From Vulcanimicrobiota bacterium (GTDB taxonomy: Bacteria > Vulcanimicrobiota > Vulcanimicrobiia > Vulcanimicrobiales > Vulcanimicrobiaceae), in NCBI GenBank assembly GCA_019240755.1, contig JAFAXS010000084.1, positions 1 through 53,894 of the forward strand: a DNA stretch of 53,894 nucleotides, in the 5' to 3' direction. Position numbers and translations under genes: made by a program. The notes below the pieces were generated by a model. That model saw nothing but the letters and a program-made list of their open reading frames with translations. It was not told the DNA's origin and did not search any database. This document shows, one piece after another, positions 24,009 through 32,624 of the stretch (within the stretch, counting starts at the first letter, position 1; each line of letters begins with the position of its first letter).

Positions 24009-24970
24009 TAGTCTTTGTGACCGGAGCAGCCGGTTTTCTCGGATCGCACCTCGTGGATCGGCTGCTCTCGGATGGGGAGCGCGTCGTCGGAATCGATAAC
24101 CTCGTGACCGGTTCTCGCGCCAATCTCGAAGCGAGCGCGAATCATCCGAACTTTACTTTCGTCGAAGCCGACGTCTCGCTGCCCTGGACGTGGGCCGGCG
24201 ACTTCGATGGGCCGGCGCTGATCATGCACTTTGCATCTCCCGCGAGTCCCGTCGACTATGGGCGCGATCCCCTGGGCACGATGGCGGTCAACGCGCTCGG
24301 CGCAATGCACGGCGTGGAGCTTGCCCGCGCCGCTGGAGCGCGGTTGGTCTTCGCGTCCACGTCGGAGGCGTACGGCGATCCTCTCGAGCACCCCCAACCG
24401 GAGACGTACTGGGGCAACGTCAACCCCATCGGCGTCCGGGCGTGCTACGACGAATCGAAGCGGTACGGGGAGGCGTACGTCACCTCGGCGATCCGCCAAG
24501 TGGGAATCGACGGCAGAATCATCCGAATTTTCAATACCTACGGGCCGCGCATGCAGCCGGACGACGGACGGGTCATCCCGAATTTTTGCCTGGCCGCACT
24601 GCGGGGTGAGCCCCTGACGGTGTACGGCAGCGGCGCGCAGACGCGCAGCTTTTGCTACGTGAGCGACCTCATCGAAGGCATCGTCCGCCTGGCGAAGGCC
24701 GACTCGCTGGCCGAGACGGTGATCAACATCGGAAACCCCGGCGAGTTCACGATCAACGAGCTGGCCCAAATCCTCTCCGAAGTGGCGGGCGTACCGTTGC
24801 GGACGGTCAACTGCGAGCTGCCACCCGACGATCCAACCCGGCGGAGGCCCGTCATTAGGCGGGCGCATGACCTTTTGGGCTGGGAGCCGAAGGTACAGTT
24901 ACGCGAAGGCCTTATGGCCACGTTGGATTATTTCCGCTCCGTCCAGCCCCAAACTTCGCTAACACACTAG
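24005..24970 (+). CDS. UDP-glucuronate decarboxylase (UDP-xylose synthase), SDR family
   Basis: A 321-residue extended SDR. The NAD motif GAAGFLGSH is at the N terminus and the catalytic YxxxK is Tyr148/Lys152. The UXS-type block around TSEAYGDPLEHPQPETYWGN and NPIGVRACYDESKRYGEA separates it from most dTDP-glucose dehydratases. It converts UDP-glucuronate to UDP-xylose. The TTG start overlaps the ugd stop, matching the pathway order. A related 4,6-dehydratase is the main alternative. Confidence 0.88.
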   Translation: MIVFVTGAAGFLGSHLVDRLLSDGERVVGIDNLVTGSRANLEASANHPNFTFVEADVSLPWTWAGDFDGPALIMHFASPASPVDYGRDPLGTMAVNALGAMHGVELARAAGARLVFASTSEAYGDPLEHPQPETYWGNVNPIGVRACYDESKRYGEAYVTSAIRQVGIDGRIIRIFNTYGPRMQPDDGRVIPNFCLAALRGEPLTVYGSGAQTRSFCYVSDLIEGIVRLAKADSLAETVINIGNPGEFTINELAQILSEVAGVPLRTVNCELPPDDPTRRRPVIRRAHDLLGWEPKVQLREGLMATLDYFRSVQPQTSLTH

Positions 24971-24979
24971 ATAAGATTG

Positions 24980-26482
24980 ATGGTAACGACTGACAACCCG
25001 CTGCTTTTGGCGGCAACGATACTCTTTATCGTTTCGCAGGTGCTTTATGCGCTCACCCTGCTGATCAACGGCTACTTCCTGACCCAGCCCATCGATTGGG
25101 TCGACATGAGCGAGCCGATTCGAGAGCCCGAGAGCCAGTGGCCCTACATCGTGCTCTTCTATCCCGTGTTGCGCGAGCTGGAAGCGACGATGCGCACGAC
25201 GATGCTATCCTTGGCGAAGATCGAGTATCCGAAGGACCGATGTCGCGTGGTTGCCATTCCGAACGCCAACGATACCGACACGGTCGCGAGCCTTCGCCGG
25301 CTAATGGAAGAGTTTCCGTTCCTAGAGATGCTCGAAGTGCCGCCAACCAGCGACCCGTCGTGGCAGATCGTCTGGGACGCGTGGGACAAAAACCCGAACG
25401 TCTATTGGTGGCATCAGGGCCGGCGCGCCGGCGTCAAGGATCTGCCGCCGAAGAAAACCCGTCAGCTGATCTACGCGCTCTATCATACGGCGCGGTCGCT
25501 CGCACACGAAAAAGATCTGGCAATCAACTACATCGACGCGGACAGCTGCCCGCCGGTCGACCATTTCACCGCCGCCGCCATTGGGCTGAAGCGTTACGAC
25601 GTGTTGCAGGCGACCAACGTGGCCGGCAACTTGAACGCGTCGCTGCCGGCGTCGTTTCATTCGTTCGATCACATGGCCTGGGATGGGCATCTCTATCCGC
25701 ACCTGTCCTCGCACGGGCGCCTGCCGTTCTGGGTGTTGGGCAAGGGACTCTTCTATCGCGTCACCGACCTGTTGGAGCTGGGCGGCTTTCACCCTTGGGT
25801 CACGATCGAAGATCCCGAAGTGGGCCTGCGTTACTGGATCAACGGCAAGCGCTTAGGCGTCATCGCGAATCCGTTGATCGAGGAAGTCCCTAAGACGTGG
25901 TGGGGCGGTGTCACTCAACGAAAGCGCTGGATCTGCGGTTTCTTTCAGGCGCTCGGCAAGCCGCTGCATTACATGGGCTTCTCGTGGTGGCAGCGCGTCA
26001 AGGCTCGGCTCGTCTTCGTTCCGTGCCTCTCGCTGTGGACGAACCTGATCGGCGTCCCGATGGGGATCTGGGCGCTGACGGAGTTTGCCGTTCACCCCGG
26101 CCTCTTGCCCTTGTGGACGTTTTGGCTGGCGTGCTTTAATGTGGCGCTCTTCGCGATCTACATGGTGTTGCTCTATGCGAACACGTGGCGGCGCACGCGG
26201 CTCGTCTCCACCCGCTGGACGGCGCGCGCGTGGTACATGCTGCGAATCAATCCCGCCTTTGCCATGGTATGGTGGTTCCTGTGGATCATTCCGCTCGCGA
26301 TAGGTTTCCGGATGTATCTGCTGGACCAAGGCCTGGCCTGGCAGCGCACGGAGAAGATCGACGCGAACAAGATGCTTATCCGGCGCAAGCTGCTCGGATT
26401 GCGCATAGGGCGCGAAGCGACGCTGGAGCGAGGCGCCAATCCTATGTTGATCAATGCAAGAGAGGAATCAAACGTTGAATAA
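24980..26482 (+). CDS. Membrane glycosyltransferase family 2, processive-synthase type
   Basis: A 500-residue protein with one N-terminal helix (about 8-33), a cytoplasmic GT2 domain and about three to four C-terminal helices. It carries the full set seen in processive beta-glycan synthases: an early Asp in NANDTD, DAD at residues 186-188, ED at 277-278 and QRKRW at 313-317. Cellulose, chitin and hyaluronan synthases share this D, DxD, ED, QxxRW pattern and move the chain through their membrane helices. There is no C-terminal PilZ domain, so direct c-di-GMP control as in BcsA is not expected. Neighbours suggest UDP-xylose or UDP-glucuronate as donor. Confidence 0.88.
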   Translation: MVTTDNPLLLAATILFIVSQVLYALTLLINGYFLTQPIDWVDMSEPIREPESQWPYIVLFYPVLRELEATMRTTMLSLAKIEYPKDRCRVVAIPNANDTDTVASLRRLMEEFPFLEMLEVPPTSDPSWQIVWDAWDKNPNVYWWHQGRRAGVKDLPPKKTRQLIYALYHTARSLAHEKDLAINYIDADSCPPVDHFTAAAIGLKRYDVLQATNVAGNLNASLPASFHSFDHMAWDGHLYPHLSSHGRLPFWVLGKGLFYRVTDLLELGGFHPWVTIEDPEVGLRYWINGKRLGVIANPLIEEVPKTWWGGVTQRKRWICGFFQALGKPLHYMGFSWWQRVKARLVFVPCLSLWTNLIGVPMGIWALTEFAVHPGLLPLWTFWLACFNVALFAIYMVLLYANTWRRTRLVSTRWTARAWYMLRINPAFAMVWWFLWIIPLAIGFRMYLLDQGLAWQRTEKIDANKMLIRRKLLGLRIGREATLERGANPMLINAREESNVE

Positions 26483-27614
26483 GCACGCGCTAGTCACCGG
26501 CGGCGCCGGATTCATCGGCTCGCACGTCGTCGATCTGCTGCTTGAGCGTGGCTACGAAGTCACGGTACTCGATAACCTGTTGCCGCAAGTGCATGCCGAT
26601 GCCGACCGCGATGCCGAGGGTTGGCCCACCTACCTCGACCGCCGCGCAAAGCGCATCAAGGGCGACATCCTTGACGCCGAGGTTTTCGAGTCGAGCTTGC
26701 GCGGCGTGACGCATCTCGTTCATCTGGCGGCGTCGGTCGGCGTCGGACAGAGCATGACGAACATCGTCGAGTACTGCCGCAACAACGTCATGACCGCCGC
26801 CGTGGTCTTGGAGACGCTCTCGCAGCGCCCGCACACGGTCGAGCGGATGGTGGTCGCGTCGTCGATGTCGATTTACGGCGAAGGGGCGTATAAGCTGCCG
26901 TCGACGGGAGCGCTCGTCGCCCCGCCGTTGCGCGAGCACGCCGCGCTTGCCGCGCGCCAATGGGAGCTGTCGCTGGGCGGCGAGCAACTGATTCCGGTCG
27001 CGACGGCCGAAGAGAAACCGTTGCAGCCGGCCTCGATCTACGCGATCAACAAGCGCGACCACGAAGAGATGTTCCTCGCGGTCGGCCGCGCCTTGCAGAT
27101 TCCGACGGTCGCCCTTCGCCTGTTCAACGTCTACGGCTCGCGCCAGGCGCTGAGCAATCCCTACACGGGGGTCGCCGCGATCTTCATCTCGCGCCTGCTG
27201 AACGACCAGCGGCCGCTGGTCTTCGAAGACGGCGAGCAGCAGCGCGACTTCGTGCACGTACAAGACATCGCAAACGCCTTCTTCACGGTGCTGGAGAGCG
27301 ATGCAGCGGTGTGGGATGCGTTCAACATCGGCAGCGGCAAGCCGGTGACGATCGCCCACATGGCGGTAACGCTCAACAAATTTCTCGACAAGAATATCGA
27401 GGCCGAATTCTTGGGCCGGTATCGCGTCGGAGACATTCGGCACTGCTTCCCCGATATCTCGAAGGCAGAAAGAACGTTCGGCTGGCGGCCGCAGCGTTCG
27501 TTCGACGAGGGGATGAAAGAACTCATCGCGTGGGTCTCGCAAACGAAAGCGCCGCCGGTGGATCGCAGTCAGACGAGCATGGCCGAACTCGAAACGAACA
27601 AGCTGCTCGTCTAA
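26475..27614 (+). CDS. NAD-dependent nucleotide-sugar epimerase (SDR)
   Basis: A 379-residue extended SDR with VTGGAGFIGSH at the N terminus, SSMSIYGEG as the catalytic Ser region and YAINKRDHE as YxxxK. It resembles dTDP-L-rhamnose or UDP-sugar 4-epimerases. In this operon a plausible substrate is UDP-xylose (giving UDP-arabinose) or UDP-glucuronate. The TTG at 26475 is preferred because AGAGAGG lies about nine bases upstream and the overlap with the GT2 stop is eight bases. An ATG at 26454 is in frame. Confidence 0.86.
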   Translation: MNKHALVTGGAGFIGSHVVDLLLERGYEVTVLDNLLPQVHADADRDAEGWPTYLDRRAKRIKGDILDAEVFESSLRGVTHLVHLAASVGVGQSMTNIVEYCRNNVMTAAVVLETLSQRPHTVERMVVASSMSIYGEGAYKLPSTGALVAPPLREHAALAARQWELSLGGEQLIPVATAEEKPLQPASIYAINKRDHEEMFLAVGRALQIPTVALRLFNVYGSRQALSNPYTGVAAIFISRLLNDQRPLVFEDGEQQRDFVHVQDIANAFFTVLESDAAVWDAFNIGSGKPVTIAHMAVTLNKFLDKNIEAEFLGRYRVGDIRHCFPDISKAERTFGWRPQRSFDEGMKELIAWVSQTKAPPVDRSQTSMAELETNKLLV

Positions 27615-27634
27615 TGAGTGGAAGGAGCGAAAAA

Positions 27635-28330
27635 GTGATTCGAGCGAAAATCGCGCTTGCCGCGACGATCGGCCTCTTCACGCTGAGCCTCTGTCCGGCG
27701 CTGGCGGACGATCGCGTCGGCGTGTTCGGCGGTGGCCAGGCAGACTTTTCGAACTACGTTTTCATCGGAGCGACCCTGGCCTTGAGCCCCAGCTTGGGTA
27801 ACGGCCTCGCCGTGCGGGGGATTCTCGATACCGGCGGCTACAACTACATCAATGACACCCTGGGAACCGTCAAAGCCAACTTCGGCGGTGGAGAGCTGGA
27901 TGCGCTCTACCAGTTCACCCATCAGAATTTCTGGAGCGACGTCGGCATCGGCGTCAACGACACGTACACGGGTCTCGCGCCGTACGATCCCACGAACCGC
28001 CGCCGTGGGCAGCAAGCCGAAGTGCGCCTCAGCCTGGATGGCGGAAACGTGTCGGGGCCATGGCGCGCCGATTGGAACGGCTTCTACGGAACGCGGCTCG
28101 ACGATTACGAAGGCCGCATCGGTCTGACTCACGCACTGTCGCCGCAGTTTCGCCTCGGCGCGGAGTTCTATGCCGAAGGCGATCCGACGTACAGCCTCTA
28201 TCAGGTGGGACCCGTGGCGGCCATAAAGATCGCCGACAAATCCGAGCTACAGTTCTCGGCCGGCCCATCCTGGGAGTCGGGCTTCGCGTCGCGCCCCTAC
28301 TTCAAAGCGCTGATCTACCAAAGCTTTTAG
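27635..28330 (+). CDS. BcsS-like outer-membrane beta-barrel protein
   Basis: A 231-residue exported protein: signal peptide ending near PALADD, then alternating beta strands ending in aromatic residues up to the C-terminal ALIYQSF, typical of a small outer-membrane barrel. The opening VGVFGGGQADFSNYVFIGA and the strand pattern resemble BcsS, a protein linked to cellulose secretion. The GTG at 27635 is chosen because AAGGAG lies eight bases upstream; an ATG at 27614 overlapping the epimerase stop is the alternative. It may be the export or anchoring component of the polysaccharide locus. Confidence 0.72.
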   Translation: MIRAKIALAATIGLFTLSLCPALADDRVGVFGGGQADFSNYVFIGATLALSPSLGNGLAVRGILDTGGYNYINDTLGTVKANFGGGELDALYQFTHQNFWSDVGIGVNDTYTGLAPYDPTNRRRGQQAEVRLSLDGGNVSGPWRADWNGFYGTRLDDYEGRIGLTHALSPQFRLGAEFYAEGDPTYSLYQVGPVAAIKIADKSELQFSAGPSWESGFASRPYFKALIYQSF

Positions 28331-28335
28331 GTTCC

Positions 28336-29496
28336 CTAGCGTCTCACGCGATTGCGCCAGAGCGCGTCGCGAAGCGCAAAGTACATCGGCTTCGGCTTCA
28401 TCTCCCAGTCGAGCGGGAGTCCGCGGTTCACCCCCGGACTCTCGCCATTTTTCCAGGCTCCCGGAAAGCGCGCGTAGTCTTGCGGCGTTACTTGGATGAT
28501 CCAGGAATGGCGATCGCTGAGGCCCCACGTGGTGACGCCCAAGCACCGGCTGTGACTCAAGACGGCGTCGAGGTATCGTCGCGTCTCGTCGGCGACCATC
28601 CGATCGCGCTCTTGCGCTGAGGCCGCATAGTTCGATTCCTTGACGTCCAACTCGGTGACGATCACCGGGAGCTTCATGTCGTTGAGCTCGCGCAGGAACG
28701 CGGCGATCGCCGGCGCCGAGATCTGACCCAGGCGCAAATCGAGATGGCCCTGCAAGCCGATGCAATCCAGTGGAACGCCGGCCGCCTTGAGACGCTCGAT
28801 CAGTTTGAGGAAATAGTAACGACGGGCGCGTTGCTCCGGATTGTCGTACTCGAGCCCGTACTCGCTGATCAGCAGCATGTCGTTGGGCGCAAGGCTGCGA
28901 GCGAGCGAGAACGCGCGATTGATGTAGCTTGGACCGAATGCCTGCAGGTAGATGCTGTTGCGCAGGCCGTCGCTGCGCTGCCCCGGATCGATGGCCTCGT
29001 TCACGACCGTCCACTGATGGATGAGCTCGCGATACCGATCCATGACGAAGCCGACGTAGTGAGTCACGAGCCCCCAATCGGGGCGCGCGCGCAGCATCTT
29101 GGTAGCCCAGTCCGGTACGCTCAAGTGCCAGAAGAGGACGTGGCCGCGCAGCTTCTTTCCCTGGTCGGTCGCAAAGTCTACGAGCGCATCAATGCGATCG
29201 AACGAGAGCTGACCGTATGCCGGTTCGATCTCGTTCCAGTTCATCTCGAACTCCGGAACGAGCAGCGAGCACTCGTGCACGATGGCCTGCCGATAGTCCG
29301 GCTCGGCTTCGACGTCGCGGATGCGTACGGCCGACCCATAGACGCGGCGGTTGTGCGCGGCCGCCTGGGCCAGGGTCGCGTGGCTCTCGGCTGACGCGTC
29401 GTAGGCCGCGGCGAGGAACGGGACGGCGCCGCCGGCCACCATCGTCGCGATGGCCCTGCGACGGCCGATGCTCTTTTTTGACGGTTGATGCTGCAC
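28336..29496 (-). CDS. Secreted endo-1,4-beta-xylanase, glycoside hydrolase family 10
   Basis: A GH10 TIM barrel of about 386 residues. The acid/base is Glu167 in VVNEAI, the nucleophile is Glu282 in VTELDV, and the substrate block RGHVLFWH is present. The N terminus has a twin-arginine-like signal (GRRRAIATMVAGG), so export by Tat is likely. The start is uncertain: GTG 29496 leaves room for a promoter, while ATG 29571 lies only 36 bases from the divergent gene. The gene converges on the BcsS-like gene. In cellulose loci a hydrolase (BcsZ) occupies this role, so this one may trim the polymer. Confidence 0.9.
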   Translation of the reverse strand: MQHQPSKKSIGRRRAIATMVAGGAVPFLAAAYDASAESHATLAQAAAHNRRVYGSAVRIRDVEAEPDYRQAIVHECSLLVPEFEMNWNEIEPAYGQLSFDRIDALVDFATDQGKKLRGHVLFWHLSVPDWATKMLRARPDWGLVTHYVGFVMDRYRELIHQWTVVNEAIDPGQRSDGLRNSIYLQAFGPSYINRAFSLARSLAPNDMLLISEYGLEYDNPEQRARRYYFLKLIERLKAAGVPLDCIGLQGHLDLRLGQISAPAIAAFLRELNDMKLPVIVTELDVKESNYAASAQERDRMVADETRRYLDAVLSHSRCLGVTTWGLSDRHSWIIQVTPQDYARFPGAWKNGESPGVNRGLPLDWEMKPKPMYFALRDALWRNRVRR

Positions 29497-29607
29497 TGCG
29501 CGCAAACGCTTGGCGCCGAACCTACAGATTCCCGCCCCCCCTAAAAACACGGGGAGCGCCGATCTCGGCATGGGAACGCGCCGCGTCGGGCTAACCGATG
29601 GGGCGCG

Positions 29608-31047
29608 ATGAGCTGCTTCCGGTATGCATTTGGAGCGTGGGCGTTGGCGCTTTTCCTGGTCGCGTGTAACGGCGGCGCGGCGCTTTCGCCCGGGCCCTCG
29701 TCCGGCATCGCCAATCCCGGCGCTTCGCGCTTGCCGCACCACGGTCGTACGGGCAGCCAACAGATACAGCACGTCGTCATCATCATGCAGGAAAACCGCA
29801 GCTTCAATAACCTGTTCATGAACTTTCCCGGCGCAACGACGGCCACGTACGGTTACGATCACAAGAATCGGAAGATAGCGCTCAGACCGGTCAGTCTTTC
29901 TACGGCGTGGGACCTCGCCCATAACTCCCAGGGATTCTATTCGGCCTGCAACGGCACCGGCAGTATCCCGGGCACCAACTGCCAGATGAACGGCTTCGAT
30001 CGGGAGCCGGTGACCTGCGGGAACGCGTCGCAGCCGGTTTGCCCGGTCAAACATCCGCAGTACATCTATGCTCCCCGCAGCGAGACGGCGCCGTACTGGA
30101 GCATGGCAAAACAGTACGTGTTGGCCGATCAGATGTTCGCGTCGAACTTCGATGCGAGCAGCTACGTTTCGCATCAGTACATCATCGCGGGGCAGGCCGG
30201 TTCCACCCTCAACTATCCGTTGACCTGGTGGGGCTGCCCCGGTGGCTCAACCGACACGGTCCTCACGGTCGCTCAAAGTCCGCCGCGCGGTTACGGTCCG
30301 CGGGTGACCGATTGCTTCGACTATACGACCCTCGGCGACGAGCTGGACGCCGCCGGCGTCACGTGGGCGTACTATGCCGCTCCGGTCGGCAAAGGCGGCA
30401 GCCCGTGCGGTCAGGGAGCGCACGGCATCGGCCCCGGTTACGTGGACGGTAACGGCATTTGGAGCGCGTACCAGGCGGTCAAGCACATCTGCTACGGCCC
30501 CGATTGGAACAATGACGTCATCACTCCGCAGACCAATTTCCTGAGTGACGTTACGGCCGGAAAACTGCGAGGCGTCAGTTGGATCGTGCCCACCTGCGCA
30601 AACTCCGACCATCCGGGCTGCAGCTCTAGCACGGGACCATCCTGGGTCGCATCGCTCGTCAACGCGGTCGGAGAATCACAGTATTGGGATTCGACCGCCA
30701 TCTTCATCATGTGGGACGACTATGGCGGCTTATACGATCCCGTCGCGCCGCAGTATCTCGACTACGACGGGCTTGGACTCCGCGTTCCGCTGATCGTGGT
30801 TTCGGCGTACGCTAAACAGGCCTATGTTTCCCACATTGTGTACGAGCACGGCAGCGTCTTGAAATTCGTCGAGGCTCGCTTCGGCCTGGCGCCGTTAGCG
30901 GCAAGCGACGCGCGGGCGAATTCCCCTGCGCAAGACTGCTTCGACTTTTCGCAGTCGCCACGGAAGTTCGTCCCCATCAAAGCGCCGTACGGCGAGGGGT
31001 TCTTCATTCGTCAACGCCTGGACAGACGACCGCCCGACGCGGGCTAG
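29608..31047 (+). CDS. Phosphoesterase lipoprotein (PLC/AcpA family), paralogue 2
   Basis: A 479-residue lipoprotein with lipobox LVAC (cysteine 20). The metal motif is ENRSFN from residue 62. The candidate nucleophile serine lies in ASSYVSHQ, and the acidic site is MWDDYGGLYD near the C terminus. SDHPG is a further conserved metal-site block. It is the first of four tandem copies. The ATG at 29608 leads directly into the signal peptide. Expected activity is hydrolysis of phosphomonoesters or phospholipids at the cell surface or in the periplasm. Confidence 0.9.
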   Translation: MSCFRYAFGAWALALFLVACNGGAALSPGPSSGIANPGASRLPHHGRTGSQQIQHVVIIMQENRSFNNLFMNFPGATTATYGYDHKNRKIALRPVSLSTAWDLAHNSQGFYSACNGTGSIPGTNCQMNGFDREPVTCGNASQPVCPVKHPQYIYAPRSETAPYWSMAKQYVLADQMFASNFDASSYVSHQYIIAGQAGSTLNYPLTWWGCPGGSTDTVLTVAQSPPRGYGPRVTDCFDYTTLGDELDAAGVTWAYYAAPVGKGGSPCGQGAHGIGPGYVDGNGIWSAYQAVKHICYGPDWNNDVITPQTNFLSDVTAGKLRGVSWIVPTCANSDHPGCSSSTGPSWVASLVNAVGESQYWDSTAIFIMWDDYGGLYDPVAPQYLDYDGLGLRVPLIVVSAYAKQAYVSHIVYEHGSVLKFVEARFGLAPLAASDARANSPAQDCFDFSQSPRKFVPIKAPYGEGFFIRQRLDRRPPDAG

Positions 31048-31050
31048 AAT
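31019..31050 (+). promoter_or_regulatory. Possible promoter for the structured leader
   Basis: TGGACA (31019-31024) and TAGAAT (31045-31050) each match a sigma70 box at five of six bases. The spacer is 20 bases, longer than ideal, so the call is weak. Transcription would start near 31057, just before the structured leader. Confidence 0.3.
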
Positions 31051-31067
31051 GGCGATGACTGTTGTTA

Positions 31068-31157
31068 ACAAAAAGCCGTGCCGGCATGAAAACCAGCCGT
31101 GGCAGTCAAAACGGTTAGGCCTGGTGCTTTAATGGCAACGGCTCGGCCGCTTTTTGT
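31068..31157 (+). ncRNA. Riboswitch-like structured leader upstream of phosphoesterase paralogue 3
   Basis: Two mutually exclusive foldings can be drawn. In one, 31074-31082 pairs with 31134-31143 (nine base pairs, one bulge), closing a long hairpin (31084-31086 with 31125-31127, 31093-31096 with 31121-31124, 31097-31100 with 31111-31114). In the other, CGGC/GCCG (31139-31149) forms a short hairpin before TTTTT, like a terminator. In addition ACAAAAAGC (31068-31076) can pair with GCTTTTTGT (31149-31157) and hide the T run. This aptamer-plus-switch layout is typical of riboswitches. It matches no class I recognise. Confidence 0.45.
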
Positions 31158-31203
31158 AAAGCGCGCAATCTAAACCGCTTCTCCGACGTTACTAAGGAAG
31201 TGT

Positions 31204-32601
31204 ATGTTGTACTCTCGATTTGCACTCGGCTTCTTCGGAATGACGCTTTTTTTCACCGGCTGTAACGGCGGCAGCGCGGTTCCTTCGCCCGGAGCGCAGT
31301 CCTTCGTCTCCAGTCCGGGGGATATTGCGCAGTCCCTCGATATCGATGCCAAGGCAAAGCAGAAGATCAAGCACGTTATCATCATCGTTCAAGAGAACCG
31401 GAGCCTCAACAACCTGTTCATGGGGTATCCGGGCGCGAAGACGGTGACGTATGGATACGACAGCAAGAACAAAAGGGTGCCGCTCAAGCCGATCGCGTTG
31501 GAAACGAGATGGGACTTAGCTCACAACGCGTCGGGCGTCCTCAAGGCGTGCCACGGCACCGGCAGCATTCCGGGGACCAACTGCCGCATGAACGGCTTCG
31601 ATCAAGAGGCAGTCGTGCTCTGTGGCGGCGCCGGCCAACCGAAGTGCCCGAAGGATCACCCGCAGTACGCGTACGTGCCGCGTACGGAGACCGAGCCGTA
31701 CTTCGACATGGCGAAGAACTTCGTGTTGGCCGACGAGATGTATTCTTCGGACTGGGACGCCAGCAGTTTCGTCTCTCACCAATACATCATTGCCGCTCAA
31801 GCCAAATCGTCGGTTGACTACCCCGACATCAACTTGCAGTGGGGCTGCCCCGGTGGCCGCACCGACAAGATCGGCATCCTTGCAAAGAACCGCACCTTCC
31901 CGCACGGGCATGAGGTAGTTTGCTGGGACGTTCCGACCCTCGGCGACGAACTGGACGCGGCCGGCTTGCCGTGGGCGTACTACGCCTCGGCGATCAATGG
32001 GGATGGCGGCATCTGGAGCGCCTATCAAACCATCAAGCACATTTACAAGGGGCCCGACTGGGCCCAAGACGTGATTTCGCCGCAAACCCAATTCTTCAGC
32101 GACGTGAAGAACGGCAACTTACGCTCGGTGAGTTGGATCACGCCCACATTTGAAAACTCCGACCACGCCGGTTCGGGATCCAACACGGGACCGTCGTGGG
32201 TTGCGTCGCTGGTCAATGCGGTCGGAAAGTCGCAGTACTGGGACTCGTCGGCGATCTTTGTCTTCTGGGACGACTACGGCGGCTGGTACGACTCCAGGCC
32301 CCCTGCGTACAAGGATTACGACGGTCTAGGCTTCAGGCTGCCGCTGTTGATCGTTTCGCCGTACGCGAAGCGTGGGTGGGTCTCGCACGTCCAGTACGAG
32401 CACGGCAGCATCTTGCGATTCATCGAAGATCAGTTTGGCCTCTCCTCGCTGTCGGTAAGCGATGCGCGCGCGACGTCGCCTCAAAAGGATTGCTTCGATT
32501 TTTCGAAGCCGGCGCGAGCCTTCGTCCCCATCAAGTCGCCCATGGATGAAAACTTCTTCTTGCATCAGCCACCCGACGGGCGGTTACCCGACTCGGATTA
32601 G
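31204..32601 (+). CDS. Phosphoesterase lipoprotein (PLC/AcpA family), paralogue 3
   Basis: A 465-residue copy with lipobox FTGC (cysteine 20) and ENRSLN from residue 64. The SSFVSHQ serine region and FWDDYGGWYDS acidic site are intact, so it should be active. It is slightly shorter than its neighbours because the loop before GIWSAYQ is reduced. AAGGAAG lies upstream of the ATG. It is the only array member with a substantial 5' gap (156 bases), which holds the structured leader, so it may head its own transcript with paralogues 4 and 5. Confidence 0.9.
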   Translation: MLYSRFALGFFGMTLFFTGCNGGSAVPSPGAQSFVSSPGDIAQSLDIDAKAKQKIKHVIIIVQENRSLNNLFMGYPGAKTVTYGYDSKNKRVPLKPIALETRWDLAHNASGVLKACHGTGSIPGTNCRMNGFDQEAVVLCGGAGQPKCPKDHPQYAYVPRTETEPYFDMAKNFVLADEMYSSDWDASSFVSHQYIIAAQAKSSVDYPDINLQWGCPGGRTDKIGILAKNRTFPHGHEVVCWDVPTLGDELDAAGLPWAYYASAINGDGGIWSAYQTIKHIYKGPDWAQDVISPQTQFFSDVKNGNLRSVSWITPTFENSDHAGSGSNTGPSWVASLVNAVGKSQYWDSSAIFVFWDDYGGWYDSRPPAYKDYDGLGFRLPLLIVSPYAKRGWVSHVQYEHGSILRFIEDQFGLSSLSVSDARATSPQKDCFDFSKPARAFVPIKSPMDENFFLHQPPDGRLPDSD

Positions 32602-32624
32602 CGCCCCCACTGGAGACACTTGCG

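Noticed and set aside
29572-30174. Long minus-strand extension of the xylanase frame under the phosphoesterase gene
   Set aside because: It is arginine- and valine-rich antisense sequence typical of GC-rich shadow frames, with no GH10 homology; the protein's signal begins near 29496.
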